64,000 nucleotides of DNA, taken from assembly GCA_944381325.1 (NCBI GenBank), contig CALWKS010000001.1, positions 310,001 through 374,000 on the forward strand. The letters run 5' to 3'. The notes under the pieces are model-generated. The model ran no database searches and was not told where the DNA came from. It was given only the letters and a program-made list of their open reading frames with translations. The DNA is from an uncultured Christensenellaceae bacterium (GTDB lineage Bacteria > Bacillota > Clostridia > Christensenellales > UBA3700). How positions within the stretch are numbered: the stretch's first letter is position 1; each line of letters begins with the position of its first letter. Below are positions 15,724 through 23,649 of the stretch, piece after piece. The position numbers and the translations under genes were made by a program.

Positions 15724-17523
15724 TTAATTTACGTGGTAATGATTGGATTTGTACAGCCAGTAGTAAATCATGATCGATATAGGGATTATCAGCAGGAAGA
15801 CGAGAGGAATTATGACCGGTCTTATCATCGAGTCGATATTGTCTATTCTCGCGCCGCAGGCAAGGAAGCCTATCAGCACTATAAGAATTATCGCGTTTAC
15901 TATGACTATCAATGAGTTTATCAACGCATTTTTAGCGTTAAAATTGGCTTTTATACGCTTTTTCGGGTCTACGCAGAAAGCAACGAACATAACGATCGGA
16001 TAGAGAAGCCCGAGCGCAAGGAATCCGAATAACGCTCCTACGTTGTGTCCGAACTTAGGCGCAGTCGAGAAGTAAGCTATAAGCACTCCGATGGCATATA
16101 TAAGATATGTGATAACCGAGCTGTCTCTGTTAAGCTTATTGCTGAAATAATACTGGTTTATATAGTATTCGCTCGTATTTTTCTTTACGTATGGTCTCAG
16201 GTTGTATCCTTCAGCCATCATCTTGGATTTAAGTTCAGACGTAGAAAGATAGTTTATCTTTTCGTCATCTGACGAGCTCACGCCTGAAGACGAAGACGGA
16301 GTAACCTGAGTCATCGGCACGTTGTATATACTGTCAAAACTGTCGATATAATTGATCGTCTGCCTGTTGGAGTAATCATCGTATCTGTTATCGGCAGTTA
16401 CGTCGGTATTGTACGTCTTGAATTCAGGTTTAGCTTCTTCAACAGGCTTCTTCTCATACAGCTTTCCGAAAGCTTCGTCCTTGACCTGAGAATCTACGTC
16501 ATCTTTTCCTGCGACATAAGCAGTGTATTTTCCGACGGTAGTATAATCGTCTTTTACTTTAGCTTCGTTTTCTTCTGTATTTTCTTCAGAACGTTCGTCT
16601 CCGTAGAAAAGCGGTTGCATCTGAGCAGCAGGAGCGTCGTATTCTTCGATTTGTCCTTCATCTTCGCTTTCTTCGTAAGAATCTGAAGAAATATTTTCAT
16701 CGCTTACTGTATAATCTTCAAATCTTGCTTCATCGTTATCGAAAGAATTTAATTCTTCGCTTTCAGAATTTTCAGATTGTGCCTGAGAATATGAACTTTC
16801 TGCGTTGTTGTATTTATCGGCGATAACTTCGCGCTGTCCGTCAGAAGAAGGATTGCCTGCATAGTCCTTTATGCCGGTAAATTCTCCGTAATACGGCTTA
16901 TATCCGCCGTCTGACGGCGCGACAGTGCGTTCTTCGGGGTAAGTAGTACCGATATATTCGTGCGGAATATTGTCGTATTCTTCTACAGGCGGAGCGACAG
17001 TCTCCGGCGGAATATACATTTCGTCTGCCGAAGGCACAAAATCGTCTTCTGAAGACTTGTCTGAAGAGACGGGCAGATGAACTTCATCATCGTCGAAGTC
17101 TCCGTCCGAACCTGTTCTGTTTCTTCTTGTAAGGGGTCTGAAATTTGAAGGATCGAAAGGAGCTACGTGCTTTTCAGGATCGAATTCTTCACTGGAAAGC
17201 AGACTGTCAATTATCGTACGACTGAATTCCCACTGATGCTGATCGCTTTCAAGAAAAGCGCGACCTGCAGGCTGAAGAGAATAATAAACTCTCTGAGCGC
17301 CGTTGGATGTATCTCCTTTATAAGAACGTATGTATCCTTGCTTTTCAAGTCTCTTGAGGCAACTGTAAAGGGTAGGTTGCTTCAGAGTATACATTCCCTT
17401 GCTTTTTTCCTTAATCTCGTTGAGAATCTCGTAGCCATACTTGTCCTCATAGTACAGCGACTTGAGGATTATTGTATCTACGTGACCTCTGATAAGGTCT
17501 ATATTTACGTTGGAATTATCCAT
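15724..17523 (-). CDS. PadR-family regulator fused to a disordered linker and four membrane helices
   Basis: 599 residues. Residues 1-90 are a PadR winged helix (GYEILNEI, QPTLYSCLKRLEKQGYIRSY, RVYYSLQPAGRAFL). Residues 95-430 are an acidic, Ser/Glu/Tyr-rich low-complexity linker. Residues 466-599 hold four hydrophobic helices (about 470-490, 497-520, 533-557, 568-590), ending in a short basic tail. PadR proteins are normally 110-180 residues and soluble; this one appears to be tethered to the membrane by its C-terminus. Ribosome site GGGAG before the ATG. No target gene is adjacent: the upstream side is a 1.5 kb gap. Confidence 0.85.
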   Translation of the reverse strand: MDNSNVNIDLIRGHVDTIILKSLYYEDKYGYEILNEIKEKSKGMYTLKQPTLYSCLKRLEKQGYIRSYKGDTSNGAQRVYYSLQPAGRAFLESDQHQWEFSRTIIDSLLSSEEFDPEKHVAPFDPSNFRPLTRRNRTGSDGDFDDDEVHLPVSSDKSSEDDFVPSADEMYIPPETVAPPVEEYDNIPHEYIGTTYPEERTVAPSDGGYKPYYGEFTGIKDYAGNPSSDGQREVIADKYNNAESSYSQAQSENSESEELNSFDNDEARFEDYTVSDENISSDSYEESEDEGQIEEYDAPAAQMQPLFYGDERSEENTEENEAKVKDDYTTVGKYTAYVAGKDDVDSQVKDEAFGKLYEKKPVEEAKPEFKTYNTDVTADNRYDDYSNRQTINYIDSFDSIYNVPMTQVTPSSSSGVSSSDDEKINYLSTSELKSKMMAEGYNLRPYVKKNTSEYYINQYYFSNKLNRDSSVITYLIYAIGVLIAYFSTAPKFGHNVGALFGFLALGLLYPIVMFVAFCVDPKKRIKANFNAKNALINSLIVIVNAIILIVLIGFLACGARIDNIDSMIRPVIIPLVFLLIIPISIMIYYWLYKSNHYHVN

Positions 17524-18991
17524 ATCGTCAGTATCTCCCGAGTTTCTCCTTTAAATAAATAATACTATAACAGAGCAGACAAGTCAAATAAAACGTTATT
17601 TTTATTATAAAAATAAAATAATATCAGAAAAATAGTTCTCAATTAAGTTGAAAAATATAGCTATTTAGCCATATTTATGGTAAAAATTAAACAATAGATA
17701 TATTTTGTTATAAAATCACGTAAGATAACTTGAAGAGTGGGCGACTGCAAGAGATATAATAAGAAATTAATTTCAGCTCAATAAGACAAATGATATTTAC
17801 GATGTTATTTTATCACTTATTTACATTAAACTTATAACACATGTTATCAGCTGATATTATCATATTTTTAAACGCAAAACAGGCAGAATATACAATTATC
17901 ATTAATTCTGAAGATCAAAGAGGTTATTATTTTCGTAAATTAATAACTCAGCAGGTTGCATTTATGCTTAAAAACGATAGAAGCAACCGTAGCACATTAT
18001 TAAGTGTTCGTTCATTATGCAATCAAATAAAAACGTAAAAATCACATATAAAAGAGCATATATTTGTTAAAAATTAACATTTCAGGCTGAATTTTACAGT
18101 ATTTTGCATGCAAATAGTACAAGATATTTAGGCACAACAATCAAAATACAGCCAGCTTACGATGATAACGAAAGAGCATTTCAATAAAATTAGAGAAGTT
18201 AAAAGTCAGATCAAGGTAAATTTATGTTGGACAGTTACGATTAAAATTGGAGTGTTCAATATAAAATTTAAGTCGGGTATAAATGACAGAGCTAAAATAT
18301 TTATAGACTTTTCAGCTATTAAGCAGTTAACATTTTACAGAAATTTCATAAAAAACAGGGTACAAACCCTTTTGCAAACTATTCGCAAAACACAACTTTT
18401 GCGAATTGATAGCGGTAAAAAAGACGATAAAAGGGGTGAATTCTGCATAAAATGTAATTTTTTGCGATTTTTACTAAAATTATCAATTTATTGAATTTTA
18501 ATAAATTGCGGCAATTTCAATCGATATTTTTATAGACAAAACATCAATTAATATCAGCACTTATTTTATCGATAATCTGATCTTTTCTTTATAATCTTTT
18601 TCGAATATCTGATCTAGTCGAAATTCGGCGGCAAATAATCAGTTTAAAAAAATCACTTTATTTACAGTTCAATTTAAAAATCTTTTGATTGATTTATGCG
18701 CTTTGTATTGTCCGCTCAGACACGCTGATTTGACTGATATATTTTCAATCGCTAATTATCTACCTAAAATCATTATTTTATGAAGGTTTGACTTCAGATT
18801 GTTTTTTAATTAATTCTCGCCTGTTAACGCGTTTTATTGCATCTGTTGAATAAACCATTTTATAAAATTATCAGCGTTATACAAATAACGCAATTTATTT
18901 ATGAGATTATTTGTAAATATATTATTATCTGAATTTATCTTTATATATCGGTATTCTTATTCTCAAACTGTTCGCATAATCCTATAAATAA
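17524..18991. other. AT-rich intergenic region without a convincing gene
   Basis: Nearly 1.5 kb, by eye about three quarters A+T. The two short open frames in it (17841-18038 and 18162-18494) have no ribosome site, low-complexity composition, and the second contains strong hairpins. No tRNA, rRNA, CRISPR or recognisable decayed gene was seen. Structure that does stand out: the hairpins at 18356-18406 and an AATTTATT/AATAAATT inverted repeat at about 18485-18507. Confidence 0.6.
18356..18406. other. Paired hairpins in the AT-rich gap (possible small RNA end)
   Basis: GGGTACAAACCC followed by TTTT (a weak terminator shape) and, 11 bp on, a perfect 10-bp inverted repeat ATTCGCAAAA (18381-18390) / TTTTGCGAAT (18397-18406) with loop CACAAC. 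No T run follows the second hairpin on the plus strand. Confidence 0.4.
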
Positions 18992-19020
18992 TTGATTATA
19001 TTTTCTGTTTATGATACAAT
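18992..19020 (+). promoter_or_regulatory. Promoter of the tyrosine recombinase gene
   Basis: -35 TTGATT (18992-18997), 17-bp spacer, -10 TACAAT (19015-19020). Confidence 0.5.
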
Positions 19021-19088
19021 TTATTTGACGCAAGAATGTTGAATATTCATCGATTATTTTAATATCAACTTGCTCAAGAGGCGTAAAT

Positions 19089-20150
19089 ATGGCAGAAAAA
19101 ACTTATTTTGAACAAAGAAATATCGATAATACACGCAAACTGCGTGAAATTAGACGCGATTTGCCGCCGCTCTGCAACGAATTTTTCGTAGGAATCGAGA
19201 CAAGAACGTCTGTATTGACCAGGCTGTCGTATGCATACGATCTGCGCATATTCTTTTATTATCTTTATACCGAAACAACTCAATTTGCCGGCTACGATGC
19301 AAAGACATTTAATTTTAACGCTCTCTGTAAAGTTACAACAAGCGATATCGAATTGTTTATGGAATACCTGAGCTATTACAAATTCGATGGCAAAGAATAC
19401 GTAAATACTGAAAAAACCAAAGCGAGAAAGCTCGCTTCGATAAAATCATTCTTCAAATATTTTTACAATAAAGACAAGATCCCTGCCGATCCCGCATCAA
19501 AAGTACTTACGCCTAAACTCCATGACAAGCCTATTATCAGACTGGATTCTGACGAAGTGTCACAGCTTCTCGACGAAGTAGAAAGCGGCGCTAATCTGTC
19601 ATCAGTGCGCCAGGAATCATTTCACGAAAAGACAAAAGTAAGAGATCTTGCGATCATAACGCTCTTTCTCGGCACAGGAATACGTATCAGTGAGCTTGTA
19701 GGCCTCGACGTGACCGATCTTGACTTTAATATAAACGGCTTTAAAGTAACAAGAAAAGGCGGCAATCAATCTATACTGTATTTTTCTCAAGAAGTCGCAG
19801 ACGCTCTTATCGCATATCTTGACGAACGTTCTCAGGATCCTGCGCTTGACAATGAGACCGCCCTGTTCTTATCTCTGCAGAAAAAGCGTATGAGCGTAAG
19901 AAGCGTTGAAAAACTGGTGAAAAAATACGCAAAACTAATTACTCCGCTTAAACATATCACGCCGCACAAGCTTCGCAGCACTTACGGCACAGAACTATAT
20001 CAGGAAACCGGCGATATTTACGTTGTTGCCGAAGTTTTGGGACACCGCGATATAAATACTACAAAGAGACATTATGCGGCAATAAGCGACGATATAAAGC
20101 GCAGCGCGGCTCAGAAAGTTACGCTCAGAGATAAAAACAGAAAAAAATAA
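19089..20150 (+). CDS. Tyrosine recombinase (XerC/XerD type)
   Basis: 353 residues. The N-terminal SAM-like core-binding domain spans about 35-135. The catalytic domain carries the full set: Arg199 (GTGIRISELVGL), Lys223 (TRKGGN), His293-x-x-Arg296 (HKLRSTYG), His319 (LGHRDINTT) and the nucleophile Tyr329. It is somewhat longer than housekeeping XerC/D (about 300) with extra N-terminal residues. AGAGG precedes the ATG. It is followed 89 bp on by lexA and flanked by repeat-bearing AT-rich DNA with no phage or plasmid genes, so a chromosome-dimer or locus-specific role is more likely than a prophage integrase (inference). No dif site was identified with confidence. Confidence 0.92.
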   Translation: MAEKTYFEQRNIDNTRKLREIRRDLPPLCNEFFVGIETRTSVLTRLSYAYDLRIFFYYLYTETTQFAGYDAKTFNFNALCKVTTSDIELFMEYLSYYKFDGKEYVNTEKTKARKLASIKSFFKYFYNKDKIPADPASKVLTPKLHDKPIIRLDSDEVSQLLDEVESGANLSSVRQESFHEKTKVRDLAIITLFLGTGIRISELVGLDVTDLDFNINGFKVTRKGGNQSILYFSQEVADALIAYLDERSQDPALDNETALFLSLQKKRMSVRSVEKLVKKYAKLITPLKHITPHKLRSTYGTELYQETGDIYVVAEVLGHRDINTTKRHYAAISDDIKRSAAQKVTLRDKNRKK

Positions 20151-20183
20151 CAAATATTTTTATTCGTTTTACCAAAATTTTTC

Positions 20184-20212
20184 TTGCAAAATGTGAACAT
20201 ATGTGCTAAAAT
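20184..20212 (+). promoter_or_regulatory. lexA promoter with a LexA (SOS) box in the spacer
   Basis: -35 TTGCAA (20184-20189), 17-bp spacer, -10 TAAAAT (20207-20212). The spacer holds GAACATATGTGC (20195-20206), one base from the Gram-positive SOS palindrome core GAAC-N4-GTTC. Repressor bound there would block polymerase, the expected autoregulation of lexA. Confidence 0.85.
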
Positions 20213-20239
20213 TTAAACAGAAAGTTTATGAGGTGCATT

Positions 20240-20872
20240 ATGGCAAATGCTAAAACGCAGGAAAAACTTGATAAAACGCTGGCTTTCATAAAAGAATTTA
20301 TCAAGAAAAACAGTTATCCGCCCAGCGTGCGTGAAATCTGCAAAGAAGCAGGCTTCAAATCCACGGCATCCGTTCAATATTATCTGGATAAGCTCGAAGA
20401 ACAGAATCTTATCAGACGTTCTTTGTCAAAAAACAGAACGATCGAGCTTGTAAACAGCGAGGAAGACGAAACCCCTTCATTTGCAACTCTGCCCCTTTTG
20501 GGCAATATTGCCGCAGGTCAGCCTCTTTTCGCCGGCGTAAACAATGACGAAAGCGTTCACGTTCCAGCTGATTATTTTGATCTTGACGATCAGATGTTCT
20601 GTCTTACTGTCAAAGGCGAAAGTATGCGCGATATCGGCATTCTTAACGGAGACTGCGTGCTTATAAAGCGTCAAAGCACTGCGCGCGAAGGTGAAATCGT
20701 TGTTGCTCTTATCGATAACAACGAAGTTACGTTAAAACGTTTTTACAAAAAAGACGGCAAAATTGTTCTCCACCCTGAAAACTCTTTAATGGAAGACATT
20801 ATTGTAGACAATTCTCACGACTTTGCAATCCTCGGCGTAGCAAAAGGTCTGATGAGAAACCGCATTTTCTGA
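20240..20872 (+). CDS. lexA: SOS repressor LexA
   Basis: DNA-binding repressor that self-cleaves when RecA is activated. The winged helix is at 1-70 (YPPSVREICKEAGFKSTASV). The cleavage site Ala-Gly is at 92/93 (GNIAAGQP). The peptidase dyad is Ser128 (KGESMRD) and Lys166 (VTLKRF). 210 residues from ATG 20240, chosen because AGGTG lies just before it (spacing is short); ATG 20228 is an alternative adding four residues. A SOS box lies in its promoter. Confidence 0.97.
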   Translation: MANAKTQEKLDKTLAFIKEFIKKNSYPPSVREICKEAGFKSTASVQYYLDKLEEQNLIRRSLSKNRTIELVNSEEDETPSFATLPLLGNIAAGQPLFAGVNNDESVHVPADYFDLDDQMFCLTVKGESMRDIGILNGDCVLIKRQSTAREGEIVVALIDNNEVTLKRFYKKDGKIVLHPENSLMEDIIVDNSHDFAILGVAKGLMRNRIF

Positions 20873-20895
20873 TACGCTCACAATCTCAACGCTTA

Positions 20896-20921
20896 AACCG
20901 TCGCATCAGCGGCGGTTTTTT
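20896..20921 (+). terminator. lexA terminator
   Basis: Stem AACCGTCGC/GCGGCGGTT with a 4-nt loop, then six T. Confidence 0.85.
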
Positions 20922-21056
20922 AATCTGTTTTTTTTATCTGATAAATATAACCCACTCTTCTACTCTTCAGCACTTAATTTAAACTTATTAGATGACAAAA
21001 ATATAGTCAAAAAACTTTATATATTCACAAATTTAATTATTTAACGATTTTCAGCC

Positions 21057-21424
21057 TTTGCCCGTGTTGATTTTGATGCGAAAAAACGTTCATCTCAATA
21101 TGTATTTACCGTAATTCAATTAATTTCGCATTGAAAGTTTGTTTACACGGTTTACCCGTGTTGATTACGCGTTGAAAATTTGTTCATATATTTAATTTGA
21201 AAAAGATTTTAATATTATGCGATATCGGACGTTTTTTTCAACGTTATCCTGTGTAGGTTTTAGAGCGAATAAACGTTCGTATATAAAATGAAATTTACAA
21301 TCAGAATTAATTGTATTTATTGATAAAATAAAAACATTTGTTAAATACTATAAAATCTATTGCCGCAAGTTGAAAATTTACTTTATAGACAATTATATAA
21401 TTGCAAGATATATGTTCGCATATT
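21057..21424. repeat. Degenerate repeats about 93 bp apart downstream of lexA
   Basis: Three diverged copies of a 45-bp pattern begin near 21057, 21151 and 21243. The first parts read TTGCCCGTGTTGATT, TTACCCGTGTTGATT and TTATCCTGTGTAGGTT. Each is followed by a GCG-containing A-rich stretch and a GTTC[A/G]-type motif at 21088, 21182 and 21275, with a fourth GTTCGCATA at 21414. An additional GCATTGAAAGTTTGTT at 21128 resembles GCGTTGAAAATTTGTT at 21169. The rest of 20922-21056 is AT-rich with nothing recognisable. Confidence 0.5.
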
Positions 21425-21451
21425 AAAAAAATACAGCCGCAAAAGCGACTG
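21425..21451 (-). terminator. Terminator of the miaB-mutS-mutL-miaA-PLP enzyme operon
   Basis: On the minus strand the stem CAGTCGC/GCGGCTG with a 4-nt loop is followed by TATTTTTTT. Confidence 0.8.
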
Positions 21452-21506
21452 TCGAGAAGAGTTTTTTTGATAAATTATGATCAGAACACCGTGTAAAATG
21501 CCTTGA

Positions 21507-22742
21507 TTATTTGTTTTCAAGCACGCTTTGCAAGCAGTACATAGCCGCGATTTTAACGTGTTCGTAAGTTAGTCCGCCTTGCAGATAAGCGATGTAAGGT
21601 GCTTTTATCGGAGAATCTGCAGAAAGCTCGATTGAAGCGCCTGCAACGAATGTGCCTGCAGCCATGATTACCTGATGCTCATATCCGGGCATATCCCACG
21701 GGAACGGCGTAACGTTGCTGTCTACAGGAGAAGCTTTCTGAACAGCGCGGCAGAAAGCAATGAGTTCTTCTTCAGTATCAAACATTATCGAGCGGATAAT
21801 ATCCTTGCAATCTGCGTCAGGACGAGGTATAGTTTTATATCCGACGCTGTCGAAGACATGACCGAAAAGCACGCTGCCTTTGATCGCCTGCATTGTTACG
21901 TGCGGCGCAAGGAAAAGCCCCTGATAGAATTCACGGTATCCGTAAGCATATGAGCCGACTTCCATTCCTATTGACGGCGAAGTAAGACGATACGCTATCT
22001 GTTCAACGCAATCTTTTCTGCCGCAGACGTATCCGCCGCTGGGCGCGATACCGCCGCCGATATTCTTGATAAGCGAACCTACTGCGACATCGACGCCGAC
22101 CTCTGTTGGCTCTATCGTATCGACGAATTCGCCGTAACAGTTGTCGCACATGACAATCAGATCGCTTTTCAGGTTTTTCACAAAAGCCGTCATCTTACCT
22201 ATTTCACGCACGTCCAGAGCGTCGCGCCATTCGTAACCGCGTGATCTTCCTACGAATATCAACTTGGTCTTATCGTTTATCGCATGCTTGATTGCATCGT
22301 AATCGAAAGCGCCGTCTTTGAGGTTTACCTGTCTGTAGCTTACGCCGAAGTCTTTGAGAGAGCCGATATTGTCGCCCGTGATCACTTCTTTAAGCGTATC
22401 GTAAGGCGCGCCGCTGACTGCAAGCATTTCGTCCCCCGGACGAAGCAGTCCGTAAAGCGCAACCGTAAGCGCATGCGTGCCTGAAACCATCAACGGCGAA
22501 ACGATTGCCGCTTCAGCGCCGAAAACCTGAGCAAATACCTTGCAAAGCGTATCTCTGCCTATGTCGTCATAACCGTACCCGTTGGTCTGCGCAAAATGTC
22601 GCTGACCTACGTTGTTATTTCTGAATGCGTCGAGAACTTTGTTCTGATTGTAAAGCGCAATTCGCTCGAGTTTTGCAAACTGATCTTTGCAACGAGCCTC
22701 TGCTTCTTCGATAATATTGATTATCTTTCCGTCAAATTGCAT
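21507..22742 (-). CDS. ynbB: PLP-dependent methionine gamma-lyase-like protein (YnbB family)
   Basis: 411 residues of the PF06838 family, once called aluminium resistance protein, a fold-type I PLP enzyme related to cystathionine/methionine gamma-lyases. The PLP-binding Lys is likely Lys226 in VGSLIKNIGGGIAPSGGY; upstream MCDNCYGEF carries the Asp that contacts the pyridine nitrogen. The true substrate is unknown. It starts one base after the miaA stop, with AGAGGT inside the miaA end as ribosome site. The miaA-ynbB neighbourhood is conserved in Firmicutes, usually with hfq between; hfq is absent here. Confidence 0.9.
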   Translation of the reverse strand: MQFDGKIINIIEEAEARCKDQFAKLERIALYNQNKVLDAFRNNNVGQRHFAQTNGYGYDDIGRDTLCKVFAQVFGAEAAIVSPLMVSGTHALTVALYGLLRPGDEMLAVSGAPYDTLKEVITGDNIGSLKDFGVSYRQVNLKDGAFDYDAIKHAINDKTKLIFVGRSRGYEWRDALDVREIGKMTAFVKNLKSDLIVMCDNCYGEFVDTIEPTEVGVDVAVGSLIKNIGGGIAPSGGYVCGRKDCVEQIAYRLTSPSIGMEVGSYAYGYREFYQGLFLAPHVTMQAIKGSVLFGHVFDSVGYKTIPRPDADCKDIIRSIMFDTEEELIAFCRAVQKASPVDSNVTPFPWDMPGYEHQVIMAAGTFVAGASIELSADSPIKAPYIAYLQGGLTYEHVKIAAMYCLQSVLENK

Positions 22743-22743
22743 A

Positions 22744-23649
22744 TTAACCTCTTAAAAATTCGTTTACAGTGTTTATTATCCTATCTTTATCTGACGGGTT
22801 TATCCAATGCGCAAATTTATACCGTCTCAGCCAGCTGAGCTGACGCTTTGCGTAATGGCGCGTATTTGTCTTTATCAGATCTTTGACTTCGCTTATTGAG
22901 ATTTTTCCGTCAAAATAATCAAAGAATTCTTTATATCCGATCGCTTGCATGCTTTGAGAATTTCTGCAAACAAGTCCTTGCGATAATATATCTCTTATTT
23001 CCTTTTCCAAACCCGAATCAAACATATGTTCAACTCGCAGATCGATACGCTCATACAGCTTTATACGCTCGATATCTAAGGCTATCAGGCAAACGTCGTA
23101 TTGAGGAGCGCGAAGTTCTTCTTTGTTTTTCACGCCGCCTGAAAGCTCGATTATTTCAAGCGCGCGGATAAGCCTTTTAATATTGTTGGGATGAATTTTC
23201 GCCGCGTCTTCAGGGTCTGCTTTTTCAAGTCTTTTATGGAGTTCTTCTGCGCCGAGTTCATTCAATTCTTTTGTCAGACGCGCCCTGACTTCTTCGTCTT
23301 TGTTGACGGCAAAGTTGAGCGGATAAATAAGAGACTCGATATAAAGACCTGTTCCTCCAGCGATTATAGGCATTTTTCCTCGAGAAGATATATCGTCGAT
23401 TATCGCCTTTGCCGCTGATGCGTATTCCCACACGCTGTATTCTTTGTCAGGCTCAACAACGTCGATCATATAATGCGGAATGCCTTGCATTTCTTCAGTA
23501 GTTATCTTTGCTGTGCCGACGTCGAGATGCTTGTATATCTGCATACTGTCGCAAGATATTATTTCACCGTTATATTTTTTTGCAAGTTCAACGGCAAGAC
23601 CTGATTTTCCTGAAGCGGTAGCTCCCGCGACAATAAGGATCTTTTTCAT
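22744..23649 (-). CDS. miaA: tRNA dimethylallyltransferase
   Basis: Transfers dimethylallyl to A37 of tRNAs reading UNN codons, the substrate for MiaB in the same operon. The P-loop is GATASGKS at 9-16, followed by SCDSMQIYKHLDVGTAK and GGTGLYIESL. 301 residues from ATG 23649, which overlaps the mutL stop (ATGA); a longer in-frame reading lies wholly inside mutL and is rejected. The dimethylallyl donor comes from the isoprenoid pathway encoded elsewhere in the window. Confidence 0.96.
   Translation of the reverse strand: MKKILIVAGATASGKSGLAVELAKKYNGEIISCDSMQIYKHLDVGTAKITTEEMQGIPHYMIDVVEPDKEYSVWEYASAAKAIIDDISSRGKMPIIAGGTGLYIESLIYPLNFAVNKDEEVRARLTKELNELGAEELHKRLEKADPEDAAKIHPNNIKRLIRALEIIELSGGVKNKEELRAPQYDVCLIALDIERIKLYERIDLRVEHMFDSGLEKEIRDILSQGLVCRNSQSMQAIGYKEFFDYFDGKISISEVKDLIKTNTRHYAKRQLSWLRRYKFAHWINPSDKDRIINTVNEFLRG

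Noticed and set aside
17841..18038. 65-codon open frame in the AT-rich gap
   Set aside because: No ribosome site, no recognisable composition, and no conserved neighbour; typical chance frame in AT-rich DNA.
18162..18494. 110-codon open frame in the AT-rich gap
   Set aside because: No ribosome site, Ile/Lys/Phe-rich, and it runs through a perfect 10-bp hairpin; more like noncoding structure.
18909..18931. dif-like site TTGTAAATATATTATTATC for the recombinase
   Set aside because: Only one arm resembles a Xer half-site; in DNA this AT-rich such a match is expected by chance.
19089..20150. Prophage or integron integrase
   Set aside because: No phage genes, cargo cassettes or att-flanked island were found nearby; all neighbours are housekeeping genes.
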